Of a stretch of 64,000 bases of DNA, positions 22,840-36,300 are shown in pieces; positions within the stretch are counted from its first letter, which is position 1, and each line of letters starts with the position of its first letter. The position numbers were made by a program, and so were the translations under genes. The notes below the pieces were generated by a model. It was not told where the DNA came from. It saw only the letters and a list, made by a program, of their open reading frames with translations, and searched no databases. The stretch spans positions 13,567,953 through 13,631,952 of the forward strand of contig OZ034978.1 in the NCBI GenBank assembly GCA_964030785.1. Direction: 5' to 3'. This DNA comes from Siderastrea siderea (lineage: Eukaryota; Cnidaria; Anthozoa; Scleractinia; Rhizangiidae).

Positions 22840-25144
22840 TTTTGTGCAGACCTGTGTGAGAGCCGGAAAGACACAAAAATTAGCTATGGAAATGAATTGA
22901 AGCAAATATCAAGAAATCGCCTTTGAACAGTGAGGAGGGTTCGGTTCAAATGTTTTCCTTGGTGGGTAAATGTTTTTATAATCCCGTGAACATTTATTCA
23001 AGAACACAAAAGGTGAAGAAAGAAAAGTATTTGAAGAGGTAGTCCCCCAGCAAAAACGTATAGTTTTTTTTCTAGTTGTTTTTGTGTGATTGTTTGTTTT
23101 TCTCGATACCATTTTAAATCTTAGAGTGATTCGCACCTATACCGTTCCTTACATGTTCAAAATCACTAATTTACAAGCCACAAAAACAGAGTGACAATGT
23201 GTTAGCAAATCATCTACCGGAGGAGCACTACCTTGGCACTGCCCCCACAAAACGGATAAGCTAGGTAAATGGGTTATTTCCAGCTGCAATCTTTGACTAC
23301 GTAACACTATATAGTTGATAAACCATTCATTTCTGTAAGCTCAAAGGCGCGTCGAGAAAGGCAATGCACTTTTTGTTTCCTCAACTTCAACCGGTTTTGG
23401 TTTTAGTGACAGTAGAGTACACTTTCAAACGTTTTGATTAAAACCGTGGTTGTTTACTGCAAACTGTTCAGCCGTTTCACCAACATTTACGGGCGGTAGT
23501 GGCGGTTGAAAAAAAAAAACAGAAACAAAACAACCGAAACAGTTTTTCACCAATAAAGAGCGAAAAAATCCTAACCAATCCAAGCAACCAAAACTGTTGA
23601 TCCTAAAGGCACACGATTTTAAATATAAGTTTACTATAAAACTATTTTATAGTGGCTATTTTTACAGTGCAACCAACCAAAACGGTTGATCCCAAAAGAA
23701 TGCGATCTTACAAATAAAATTATTATAAAACTATTTTAAAGTGATTTATCCATAAGCTAATTGAGAATTGCCTTTACAGATCGATGGATTAAAATATAAG
23801 TATGTACCTCAGAGATAAAACTCAAAAAGCCCCTGACTTGGCAAAGCGCAACTATTGCTAAGGAACTTACGTAACGTAGACCGGACGATGTTCCTCCCAA
23901 GAAGCAGAATACGACTTTTAAAAAGAGACAACAAACCAGCCAAATTATAGACTCATGCGGCGGAGACTGCGAATTTCTACCGGTGAGGAGTTTCGAGGTG
24001 CTAAAACTAATATCCTGCGTGAAAGTGGGTGTTCATTAATGAAGGATAGATTTCTGGTTAAAAAATCTTTTTTTTTCCTCTTAAAAAAAAAGGAAAAAAG
24101 AAAACGATAGATTTACATGATTTGTTGAGATTCGTTACTAGGCCTGCGTTAAAGCTGACTTTTTGTTCCCCCATTTAGGTTACAAGTTCTTTTTTTTTTT
24201 GCGCGGTTCGTGGTTTTGGAACTTTCGCGGCTAGCCTCTCCTATCAGTGGATAGGCAAACCATTAATTCTCTGTCCATTGTTCTTCTAGTCAAAAGTTGA
24301 ATACAAAGCGTAGTTTATTATGAATTTCCGGTGAAATCTCGTATTTTCTTTGTGATTTATATGCCCAGCCGCTAAGCTATCTGTGATAAAATAAATCATG
24401 TATTGGTCTTGCAATGAAAATAAAATTGGTGTTATGTCTATACGTTTTGTGTGCACTTTAAATTTGCATTGAAGGTTTTGTAATTTTCATGAATTTTATG
24501 GGTGTTAAAAAGCGTTGCTTTCTTCTGTAAACCAATCAGTGTATGTTTTTTTAGCTATGTATCCTCCAATATCCCCAAATTGAGATTAAAGGCTAAAGAC
24601 GAAAATTTTTTGCTTAGGAGAATCCTTTGTCTTCATCTGATCTTGACTCGTTCGGGATTAATTTGCAACGAGAAATTCAGATACATCGACCTCTGCAAGC
24701 GAGAAACACTATTCAGCTGTTCTATGTAAAGGTCATTTCAATTGCTTCACCCTTATTGCATGTTTTGTTCCAAAGCAACTCCCTTGTAACGGTACGATGC
24801 TAAATTTGCTTTCCTCGGCGCCTTCCTTTTTCCGCCGGCACGGTGAGAATGTGTAATGTAAACTCTGTTTCTATCTGATTTCGCGAACATTAGCGCTGCT
24901 GACACTAATTAAACCCACTCTTTGCATTTTTGGTCGTTAAGGAACATATATGCAGACGAGTTACAATTTCCAGACAAGAGAAAAATATATGGTTTTTAAA
25001 AACGCTCTGTAAGGAACCCTTGCGTAAAAGCGGACGGCTTTAGACTCATATTTAGAATCAGGCGCTTGTTTCAGTTCAGCATAGTCACTTTGTAGTGAAC
25101 AAACTGAGATATAACAACCTGCTGAAACCGGTCATTTCTCTTGT

Positions 25145-25178
25145 AAAGACGTGGAATCAGCTTTGATTCCACGTCTTT
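25145..25178. repeat. Perfect 15-bp hairpin with GCTT loop
   Basis: AAAGACGTGGAATCA (25145-25159), loop GCTT, then the exact reverse complement (25164-25178). No poly-T tract or longer precursor pairing was seen, so its role is unknown. It lies about 80 bp before the Penelope fragment. Confidence 0.7.
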
Positions 25179-25254
25179 GTAGAATATTCATAGAATATTG
25201 TTTGCACCGAGCACGTTCGTTTTGTCGAATTCGCTTTGTAATAAAGTCGATTCT

Positions 25255-25385
25255 GACTCCTGATGACTTCCGCTCGGGATGTCATCCCAAACAGTCCTTC
25301 TCAGGACTACACTTACCCGGACGATCATACTTCACCAACTTATGAATTGACTCCTGGGTTCAAACCCTTTACAGTGAATAAAGTT
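25255..25385 (+). mobile_element. Penelope-like element tail fragment
   Basis: It matches the reverse complement of 6835-6965, sharing CAGTCCTTCTCAGGACTACA, CCCGGACGATCA and GGGTTCAAACC. A hammerhead core box CTGATGA is at 25260-25266, but the GAAA box is eroded. Only the 3' non-coding part is present, consistent with a 5'-truncated insertion. Confidence 0.8.
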
Positions 25386-27124
25386 GGCATCAGTAAATAT
25401 AGTATTAAAAAAGAAATTCGGAAAGAAGTTGAACTGTGAGAATTGAATAAAAAGCTGAGGGAATTCTTTAGTGGTTCCTTTGGGTGCGTTTTTTAGGAGG
25501 CTGTTTCGGGATAGGAAAACCTGTATTTTAATACTAGATGGCAATTGTGTTCTTTATGGATCTTAATTTCTCAGTGTTATCTGCAGGGGCGCACAACGAG
25601 AAAATTAGTTTAAGCAAATTAAATAGTTGAAATGTGATCTGAAAGGAAATGTGATCTATGTATGGCGGAAGAGCCGCCAAGGGGGAGCTATACAATATAA
25701 AAGTATGTATGTATGTATAAAGTATGAAAAGGTGAACCTGTTTTCTCGGATTGTTTCAAAATTTTATGAAACGGAATATTTCACCAGAATTTTCCTTGCC
25801 GTTGGGGGGCTTTTCGAAATTGGTAGCAGACCTTACTTTCTAAACGATACATTTGTCACTCTAAACAAAGGAAACTAATTTTCCCATTTATGAGAAGTTT
25901 GAGGTTAAGTTTGAGAGAAAACTTTAGTTTTTTATCGCAATTATTAAATCCAAATATCTCTGGCTATTTAGGCCTTCCGAACAGATATTCCTCCAAAACT
26001 GAAGTGAACTGATTCTGGTCCTGACAGCACACGACAGATGGTGAACTACTCCAGTTCTGGCACCTCTCTCTTGCGTGACACAGAGAGAGAGAGAGAGGGG
26101 GGGGGGGGGGGCAGAACTGGACTAGTGGTGAACGGAAGACGCTGTCACAGCCGAGGGATTCGGTCGAATCGATTGCACCCTATGTTTACTCTCTATAGTT
26201 CCCAAAAAACCACCAGGCCAATCTCCGCTGGACAATGGCAACGCAGACTCTACGAACGAGATTGCCACCGCGCACCAGGCTTAAATTGTCCTCGGTCATG
26301 CGCGAAAAAAAGAACAGCTCTGGCGTCCAGAATGATCCAGAGTTTTACTAAGAACTTAGGAAATGCGTAAGTGGCCGCTTATGAGAGTGGTCACGTGCAA
26401 AGAGACGTAACTCGTATTTAGTTTTTGTTTTCCTTTTAACCCGGATCAAGATCAGAGAGGATAATTCCAGAGGGCGGCCCCCTCCCCCGTCTGGGAGATA
26501 AATGTCTTCATTTGCTTCTATATGTGGTAGATATCATCTGGAACATTCCGTTTCTTTGGCAACTCCAATCAAGAACGGAAATATTGTTGTCATCAGCAGA
26601 CGCTTGTAAACCCTCGCACAACGGAAACCGGTTACCGGAAGTCGTTGTAATGAGATTTCTTTTGAAACGATAATCGATTTACTATCACGAAAAAGACTGC
26701 TACTGCAAACAAGGCTTGTAGCAGGGCGTTACGACTAATCGTAGAGCTCTTGTGTTTGTTTCCCTTTTTATGGTAAACATGAAGATAACAAACTTTTCAA
26801 AACTCGTTTCTATCAAAAATCATATCTTTTTGTGTAATATCAGTTGTAAGCCAAGTCACGAAACCCTGCGAAACCAATCAAATTGAACTCACATGATATT
26901 CTTTAGTCGAATTGTGCATGCTGCGCCAAGTTAGACCACGTTTACGTGGCCGAATTCCGGAATAAGAATGAAAAGAGAGACTGCTACATTCATAAACTCA
27001 AGTCTGGCATGGAGTATACGGAATTACTGGAATCAGTGAAATTTATCTCAAATACCATGTAAAGGCAAACGTTGGCAGATACTTCTTCTCAAATATGCCT
27101 TACAATAGAGATCTTAGAAGCACT

Positions 27125-27477
27125 CCCGGGGGGGGGACTCCCATATGAAACTGACGGGGATGCTCGTCGGAAAATAAGAATTAAACCCCTAAAGGAGACC
27201 AATCTGGGCGTGGCTCAGGCGTTATTTGAACCCTAAAGGAGTCCACACCAAAACAGACAACCAAATAAAAGTTAGAGTGATTTTAATTGCACTAAAGATT
27301 GACGCTAAAGATTGACGGCGTTTGGTTTTTCATATAGATATTTCGCTACGCATAACCCTAAGCTTTTCGTCCTGTGAACCCTAAGGGAGACCAAAATCCG
27401 CAATTTATACCCCTAAGCGAGACGACGAGCATCCCCGTCACTTTCATATGGGAGTCCCCCCCCCCCCCCCCCCCGGG
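27125..27477. repeat. hAT-like MITE with ~45-bp inverted ends
   Basis: The left end CCCGGG(G)nACTCCCATATGAAACTGACGGGGATGCTCGTCG is mirrored at the right with few changes. AAGCACT flanks both sides (27118-27124 and 27478-27484), extendable to GAAGCACT. The interior has three CCCTAA(A/G)GGAGACC-like repeats. Non-coding. Confidence 0.85.
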
Positions 27478-27484
27478 AAGCACT

Positions 27485-30400
27485 ATTTCCTTCATTCTTT
27501 CAAATACGGTCAATGACTGTCAATAAAAAGTGCCCTAAAAGCTAAAATAGTTTTTTATCCTATCCAAGTGTTTTCTCCATGAATTGAGGTACAAAAAAAT
27601 GAGGGTGGACACGTAGCAAAAAAGTAAGCAGCTAATGTTAATCACTACTAGACGCTTGAAAGGAAAACAAGCAGTATCAGTTAAGGTGATAGTCACGGAA
27701 AGGAATCGCATGGCACGAACGTGATTAAATAGCATTTCGATCCATGATTTTAAAAATAATTAAATGTCCGACAAAAATTGCAATCTACCAGTGTATGAAA
27801 CTGATTCATTAGAGACCCATAGCTCAATCGACAAAACAATAACAAACAACGAAGTTTCTGCAAATTCAATTTGTGTTAAGTGCAATATAACTGGATCAAT
27901 ACACTTGAAATAAATGAAGGTAGTCAGTGCCAATAAGTGACCACTCTAATTGAGTGCAAATGATCAAATTGATTCATGGTTGTCAAAGTCTTTCATATGT
28001 AAGCCAGTATTTGTTTAATTTTATTGCCCTAGGATCTTGTGAGAATTGAAATTATATTGAAATTATAGTTACCGGTACGAAAGTAATGAAAGCTATGAAA
28101 GACATTTCCGATTTAAAAAATATATCGTAAAATATTCACTATTCGAATGAATTGCCAGCGTCTCTCTCTAGCAACTGCGAACACGCAAATTAAAAATAGC
28201 AAACGTACCCGAAAAAGCCTTACCTTTATCAGAACTAGAACTCAACGGGCCCTAAGACTTGCTTTCAGATAGGCGAGCCTGATACGTAAAACGTTGACAT
28301 TCATGGACCCTGCTGACAGACTGAAACAGTAAAATGCATTTTTTTAACAGCTCCCGGTTATTCATTGTAAAGCCAGTTTAGTCGTATGCACTATTGTTGA
28401 CATAACTTAACGCTCTTCTGTAATACTCTTCAGTTGATACTTGGAGAAGCTGTATAAAAATAGAAATACGCACGTTTCTTCGTGTATGACGTTTGCACTG
28501 ATGCGAATGGTGTCGATCCTGCAACAACGAAACGTGATCTGTATGAATAGAAAGTCCTTTTTCGATATTGGTGGTCTGGTGATAAGAAAGACTACTCCGT
28601 TTAATAATTTACGATCATGCAATATCAAGTTTTGAACTATAAATACCCGGTGTTGCATTTTGACCACTAAGTGAAAAATTGTGTCAAAAGCTAGATCCCC
28701 CTTGAATGGCAGTGACCGACAGCAAACTTTGAAAATTATATTGTGTAAATAACATTTCTCTTAATTGTAGAGAAGAGTTCAAGGTGAAGTCAGCATTCGG
28801 GCCTAATGGCTTGCTTAGCTTCGATATCTGTGTGACAAAAAGTATTACCTCCCCCTAGAAAGGATGCTAGTCTATAGCTCAGTTAGAAAACTCATTTATA
28901 ATACACCTGGGTTGAGAACATTCTCGGAGGCCCAGGGGCAGATAGTCCTGCCCAGATTATCTATCACTGGGCATCCGAGGACGGGTGGAGAGGCAGTGTA
29001 AAGGGAAAAGATCTTACCCGAGATTCTGAAGAGGGGAGTTTATTTCCCAGTTGCCAACCCATTCTCTGACTCCGAGTTAAACTGGTCAGTAAAGAAAATA
29101 GGGCTTTGACCCTTTAGTGCGTGAGTTAACTCCAAAGTGTGATCATCTCAATGAAACTGACTCAGAACACGGAGTACATTCCCGAGATACAGTTTTATGC
29201 TGTGCAAAGTGATTCTAAATTCCGCGTTTGTGTGTAAAATCCAACCACGTGGCTCTATATCCCCTTTGCTCAATATTCCACTTAAACTATTGTTGAGAAA
29301 TAATCCGTCACTCGAGCTTACGGGAAAAGGGCTCAATGCTGACCACTTTTCAGGCATCATAACACAAGGGTAGAAACCTGCAACTATCAAGGGATCTGAA
29401 GCTGAGAGAAGAAACAACTAATCGCTTGCTCTGATCGGTTCTCTACCAGTAGCCTATCAGCGCATATCATACAAGTACGGTATTTCCTCTATTTAGATCC
29501 CCCTCTATTTAGCCCCCACTCCTGGACTAAAACCCTCCATTCAGGTCTAAACTAATGAATAAGCCCCCTCCCTCTATCAAGCCCTTTAATTTTCCTCTGC
29601 GCATTTGGTTTGTCGTCTGAATCTTTTACTAAAACTTTGTCATGGATTTTCTGTGATCGTTCCTTCAGCTCGGCCATAGTCTTGCAAGGAATTCAGGTCT
29701 ATGTCGTGGCTGAATGCTTAAGGTTCAAAGCTAAATGCTTGACAGCCATCTTGCATGCAGTTTGTTGAGGTTGAGTATGTGTCATATGATGTACGAAATG
29801 TTGTGTTGTTCAATTAGCCTTGACTTAATTATTGGCTAAAATTTATAAACCGGAGGGGTAATAAAAGACAGCGGTGGCTAAGTTGCCCTTGCAAATGTTG
29901 AAAATAAGCACTTCTTTCGACAACAATGTGTTTCTTTTTCATAATCCAGTGCTTTTCTATTTAATAAAACAACTAGTTCGAAATCTCGTCGTTACATGAG
30001 TTCGTGAATCCGAGTGTAAGGTAGCCATTCTAGTGTGCAGGTGTACTTTGGATCACACTCTCTCGTACTCAAGAAGAATGGCGTTATGTATCAGAGCCTT
30101 AAATTGTGCTTGTCACACCTTGTAGCTTTTCGCTCGTAAGAAAGCAATTTTAAGATATTTTTAATTAACGATTTTCGCAACTGATGATTTGTTACTTTTA
30201 GTAAGGGGTACGAGGTCTCATGCTGTTCAGATACAATTTGTTGGAACACTTGGCTCAAGTAATTCACCAGCCTTTTCCTAAGGCCCAATGTTGAAAAAAA
30301 AAGGTTTGTTTAGAAAAACATTAATGACAGCATTGGGGGAAATACAGACACAAGTTTTGCAGTTAAAAAAAAAATTGTATTACGTCGGAGTCATATTGAA

Positions 30401-32823
30401 CAGCACAGTAGTGTATGATTTGCATGTAAGCCGTAAGGCTCTTACAATTTCTCCTGGGAGTTACTAATATTTAGCAGTGAAATGGAAGCACACGAGACTT
30501 GAATCCACTGACGTCCTCTATACCAACCGAGAATAAATCCGGGACAGAGTCATAAGCAGAACTTTTGGAATTTACCAAAACGAGTAGGTTCAGTCTATTC
30601 CTTACTATCGAGGATTTCTGAGCAAGAACCAACAATTCTATTCAGTAGAATAAAAATTTACTCTTTTACCGCTACACGTAATTAAACCGCTTAACACGTA
30701 TCATGGTTTGCACTCCCTTTGAGAAAAGCACTTAGCGGTATCTCCACTTGATGTTCGAGGTGCATTTCATGAAAGACAAAAGGAACTTTCCGGCATTTTT
30801 CATTTCGGCACAGATTTGATGCAAAATCGTAAGAATACCCATAACGTTGTAAAAGTGCTCAGTGCTTGTTTGCCTTCGTTTAAATGATCACAGTTTAGAT
30901 TTCATCCACAGACTTAAAAGTAAGAAAAATGTTACTGACACGAACTGGGGCTTGGCTCGCCCCAGTTAAAATAGGTGAGTTGGCCAATTTAAGGCTATAG
31001 GTATCCTTGTAACCCTATGGCCGTCTACACGCAGGCCTCTCTAGCGCTGTACTGTTTACTGTTAGCTCACGGGGGGTCTAAAAACTATACCGTAAGTTGT
31101 TCAGTTGGTTGAAAAATTAAAACTTTGAAAATTGTTAGCTTTTATACAGACATCCCATATACAGCTTTAAGTTTATAGGGGGAAGTTGGCCCCATTCTTA
31201 AACGCATGTCGTTGAATTCAGGTTATACATACCACAAGTAGTCTTTCGGGCTTTTGGTCTTAATGGCTGACTCATAAGCAAGCTGTTTACTCAAATTGTA
31301 ATGTTTTCCTGAAGATATTTTAGACCTCATATATCGAATACTGGATAATTAAACAAACATCATGCAAGTAAAAGATTGTTTTGCAAATTGCCATTTTATA
31401 CCCAAGACGCCCACGAAACGATCCGTGCTGTTTTCGACATTGGCGCAATTTGCTAGGCGGCGCGCTTTGATAAGAAGTTTTAATTAGAAACAAAAACAAA
31501 AATAGAATAAATGATGTCATAAATGCTGAAAAATACGCAACGAGTGTTTATATATCGCTTACGATACATCATTAACTTGTTATCGCACTTCTATGAGTCT
31601 ATTAGAGATCATAAAATCGACATAAATTACTGCTAATTATGACATAATTTCAATATTCCACAGTGAAATTTGCATATCTATGCCGTACAAGATTTTCCAA
31701 CCTTTTAAAGCTCTAGATGAAATTTTTAAAAAGTTTGACCATTCAAATGACAACCCTTGAGCACTATATTTCTGTTTTGCCCTTTGTTTATGTAACTGTC
31801 GCTTACAATACAAAATTCTCGAATTAGGAATAAATTTTGAAATTGGGCTCTAGTTGGAAGTGCAATTTTGTCAGTTTACTAATAATTCCCGGTAACTATG
31901 GTGACTGACTGGATTTGTGTGTTCGAACTCTTAGGTTTACTGTCAAATAACGAATTAAGTCATCCCCAACATGAGAAAGCACCCAATATCATCTAAGCTG
32001 TTAAACAGTACCGCACTGGGTGAAAGGCTTAATCTGCATGTTTATTTAGTTTGTTTCTGTTTTGAATACTATGTTGCCATTAACTTATTACGGTACCACT
32101 GGCTCCACTAGTGCAATTAGTGCTTGTTTCAGAACGATTACTCAGTTTTAAAGATTGGTTTTCCCTAAATTCGACTATCTTCCTCAGTTAAACGATCATA
32201 AAGGGATGCTTTCGAAAACGCTTTCAAAAGTGGAGACATTTACAAAAGGAAAACATGTCTTTCGCTACCTTTTTTCCAAATGAAAAAGGCTGTTGAAGAC
32301 ACGTTATTAGTATGAACGGATCTGATCACACCGCGAGGATGGCGAGGATCCCTTCTTACTTTCCTCATTTTCCTCATCTATCTCTGCTTGATCATGTACA
32401 AGTTGCAAAACTTCCATTGAAGTATTCATTCTTACGCTGGAACAAGTGAACGTCCAATTGAAGCTTATAGTAACCGAAACACAGTTGTACAACCCGCTTT
32501 GTGATTAAGGAAGGAAAGGGAAACTCAACAAATTGACAATTTTTCCAGTCTAAATTGTTAGGTGCCAAATTTGGGAAATTTCAAGATGCTGAGAGATCAA
32601 TCGCCGCAAGTGAAAAAGACAAGGATACGGTGAGCCCTCGCAAAAGTTTTACCTTTGGGTACGTGTTTAAAAGCTTTCCTTGGCCGGTCAAAAGAATCAA
32701 TTTGATTGCAACCTATGCTCGCACGTTTGTCTAACAAACTGTTTTATAAGAGAACAAAAAGTACAGAAAAGGGTGTTTCATCACTTTCGAGGGGCGCCTA
32801 TCGAGGCAAAACTTGTAAGCTTA
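27485..32823. other. Gene-poor intergenic stretch
   Basis: I see no supported exon on either strand. Frames are short and mostly start at non-ATG codons. A CCCCCTCTATTTAGCCCCC-type element end is at 29480-29585, and a small CTGGGGC/GCCCCAG hairpin is near 30945. Confidence 0.45.
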
Positions 32824-33306
32824 GGGGCCGATTACATGAGGCTGGTTGGCCCGTTTTGCCGGACTGGCTTGGTTTGCCGGGATCTCGGCACGTCTGTGAT
32901 TACATGGAAAAATCTCAGCCCGGCTAGCTGGGATCCCGGCATCGTGATGCCGGCATCTCGGCTGGCCGGGCTGAAAATTTACCATGTAATTGCGATTGCC
33001 GGGCCAACACTTTCTCGTCAGTAAATTTCGCTTCAGAGCAAAATGACTCACCAGAAGATCGATCATATTTCATTTTCTATATAACACATAAAGGGTTATC
33101 AGACCATTAAGCTACGTAAAACTAAAAATAATACACCAAAATAATGGATTAGCGAAAGTAAAAACACTGGGTTCATGCTCTTTGATGTAGCCATCTTTTC
33201 ACACGAGAGCTTCTGGCTCGCCTCATGTAATACCGGGCTGAGCAGTCATCTCGGTAGACCGAGCCAGCCCTGCTAACCGAGCCAGCCCGGCTCATGTAAT
33301 CGTCCC
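32824..33306. repeat. PIF/Harbinger-like MITE, 483 bp
   Basis: GGGGCCGATTACATGAGGCT at the left is mirrored by GGCTCATGTAATCGTCCC at the right. TTA flanks both ends (32821-32823 and 33307-33309), the 3-bp target preference of PIF/Harbinger. The interior repeats GATTACATG, CATGTAAT and GCCGGGCT motifs in both orientations and folds into further hairpins, for example CCCGGCATCGTGATGCCGG. The short frames on both strands here are by-products of this structure. Confidence 0.85.
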
Positions 33307-33309
33307 TTA

Positions 33310-36300
33310 ATTGCTGGAGAGGAACTGTTTTGAAATTCAATTTTTTTTTGTTTTAGTCAAGTTCTATATCACGCAGCATATAATTAATGAAGGCCAAGTC
33401 ATGCATCGTAAACTGCCAAAAAAAACTTTGAGCACTTAAGAAATGTTCAAAACACTCGCCGCCGGTTTAACTATGCTTCATGGTGTTGCTTCTGTATTTG
33501 TTAATCATAACAAAAGATGGAGAAGCAATACCCGTAACTTAGTGACTCAAAACAGAATGGCTAAAAATAACTCCATATATATATAGGCATTAACACCATG
33601 GATTAACTCTCACTTCACGAACGTAAAAAGAACATTTGATTTGACTGACATCTACATCTTCAAGCAAAACTTAGAAAAACAACATACCTAAATAAGTTTG
33701 TTCCCATGAGCTTTATCACAAGTATCAACAGTGAAAGTATTGGATCAGGATAGAATTTACCCTGTCATCTGAGTCGTATACAGTGCTTTTTAAACCTATA
33801 TCACTTATTGAGAAAAATGAATTAGCAATATGACACTAGATCAACTATACTTATAGAAAATCAAAGTCAATTTTTTTATGTCACGTTCTAAAAATTATAG
33901 TAATTTTTCAAGTTCTATTTTTATCTTTGTTTATCGTTGTTTTTCTGTTGAAAAAACGAGCCGCTACGGACTTCAAAAAAATAGTTTAAAAACTTTGAGA
34001 TCTGATCAAGGAAATTGGGAATGGTGCAATCAACTAGAACCAAAAACGCGCTGTTACTGCAAGTTTATCACAAGTTTTTCACTACAATATTTTCTCGAAA
34101 AAGCCCCTCGTCGTTTGTTGTGTGCCTTGTAAAAACCAGTATTAAATCGTGTCCCTGAAAACTACTCGCACAATCTACAAACAATAATACTTCAATAAAT
34201 TTTTAGAGTCCTTCTGACGAGACATTTTTCCTGCACTTAATATTTGCCTAATACTATCTAATGGATCTTAGGGTCTTTGTCACGCAATTAAAAGTCCTTT
34301 GCACCGCTTATGAAACTTATAAAGCCTCATAATTAGTGCAGGAAACTTAAAATGACAGTTAACAAAGGTAGATCTACTACGAAGAAGGGATAAACTATGG
34401 AACTTTAGAAAAAAAGAAAACTAGATCACGGTAATTTTAAACATTTTCCGTCCCTGGCTAGACTAAGACTACCTTAATTGAAGATGCTGATTTTCTCGTC
34501 CTTATAAACCTAAATTTCTCTTGTGGTAGAACAATACTCAACCGTTTTGGCATTTCCTGTTGTCGTATCACTCTTACACTTATAGAAACACGTTTGACAA
34601 CAGAAAAGCCTAGCTTTTGTTTTCTGTGAAAAGATGTTGCAAGATTCTTGCTTCGTCTTGCAGTAGCCATCCCGGGAAAAACTCCCGCCCTTTAACTTCT
34701 CAGAAAGTTTCTTCTCGAGAAAGGAACTAAGGTTGATAGGAAAGGAATCAGAGAGTAGCGGAAATCGAACTCATTGAAATTTGCGATGCTTTGCAACAGC
34801 TGATCTAACTTGAGCATGTTATATTTCCGTTCACAAATGAATGAGTCAAAGGGAATTTTTTAAAAGCTTGAATGTACAAACATAAAAACCACAGTAATTG
34901 AACTTGACCGCGAGCAGTCGCCCTTCACGCGATCTTCTGCGCGATAGAAAAATTGGGAGAAGAAACAGAGAAACAGACCGTTGAAAGTACATAAATGAAC
35001 CTTCATCTCAATTGATCTCAAGACTTGCAAATTAACAAAAGAGAACGAAAAAAAAAAAGACACTTTGAGGTTCTAATTGCTAGCATTTGAGCATAGACAG
35101 GACTCGCATTTTTCCGGCTAGCGATTCGTTACTACGCCGGGGCATGTAATTAGTAGAATCTCGATTATTCACAGAAAACACGGAATATCTTCCGCAAGCG
35201 TTTGGTGCTTTTTATTTGCAAACCATTGTTTAAAGAGAAGAGGAAATTGTACTGACTTACCATAAAAGATGACTGGAGTGATGTAACAAATTTCTTGGAA
35301 TTGCCAAAGGTTTGGTGAACGCTTAAACTTCTTTGCTGCTCGTTGGTTCTGTGCAATCTTAACCGCCAATCTCACGGATCACAAGATGACATTATGTCCC
35401 AACAGTGTTTGACTATATATAGGGCTATAAGAGCATGCTGAGAAGTGATAGAATTTGCACGTTTAGTACCATTTACAGGAGAGCTACAGGAGAACTATAC
35501 AAGTTGAAGTACCACTTTATTTGAATCGGAGAAACACGAAAAATATCGGACTTTCTGTTCTAATATAAGTCCCTTAAGAAACAAGATACTATTGGCCGTT
35601 TATTGTGGCATTGTATACACAGAGTTTATGATGACATAGTACATAGCAGCAGCGAATCTTGGGATTTATTTAAAATATCCTGTCGATTTTTGGAATCAAA
35701 TTTGTCAAAACAACTGGAGTTGGAGTTCTTTGTAGCAAACAACCCAATTAAATTTGTTTGTCGACCGTTTTTAGAGGACGTTCTGGACTCTGCCAAACCG
35801 GCTGTATTCAAGGGTTTAGCTACACTTGCTTAACTGATATCCAATAAGTGAAAACGTGCTCCTTTTTAAGCAATCAGAGTCAAAACCAAAACGAAGCCTC
35901 AATTGATGTTATCCCCTGGCTCGCTTCCATGGCACTGGTCGAATGTTCTTGCTTCGAATTTTTTTGGTTCATTGCCAGCGTTACTCGTGTCTGTTTGGCA
36001 TAATAGACTAGACGGGTCGTGAGACATCTGTAAGAAAAACTAAAAACGCTCTCCGGCTCTAAACCGCGAGAGCCCAATGTCCATTCCCTTTTTGTTCAAT
36101 ACCTTGGGGGTTTTTGTTTTGTTTTCTTTTTGTGTGTTATTTTGTTATTTACCTTGCACAATGTTCCTGTTAAGTTATACAGCCATATTGTGAGCGGCAA
36201 ACTGAAAAGAGTACACATTTTTGGTGCTTCAAACTGCGGCTCCTTATAGTTGTCACCTCATTTCTTCAATTTCTTTTTTCAGATTTCTATCACATTATAA

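Larger units (their letters stand above)
22840..27124. other. Intergenic, upstream of the PRRT-like gene
   Basis: No gene is supported. Near 23585-23740 there is a two-copy ~89-bp tandem repeat (CAACCAAAACNGTTGATCC). Other items are a hairpin at 25145, a Penelope tail fragment at 25255, and a GA/poly-G run at 26080-26112. Confidence 0.5.

Noticed and set aside
22840..22905. Longer N-terminus of the PRRT-like protein
   Set aside because: The first codon is TTG, not ATG, and a stop lies just upstream. A hydrophobic look tempted a signal-peptide call, but no start supports it.
28868..28925. tRNA-like TATAGCTCAGTTAGAAAAC stretch
   Set aside because: A-box-like only; no proper B-box or stems.
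32680..33066. Three overlapping frames on both strands
   Set aside because: They lie mostly within the palindromic Harbinger-like MITE.
34458..34670. 70-codon basic minus-strand frame starting GGGATGG
   Set aside because: Good start context but no recognised domain or downstream exon; left as unproven.
35169..35375. 68-codon minus-strand frame with a TATATATAG upstream
   Set aside because: The first codon is GTG. The TATA-like box alone is not enough to call a gene.
35570..35833. 84-codon plus-strand frame that looks protein-like
   Set aside because: No recognisable family, no ATG near its start, no confident splice partner.
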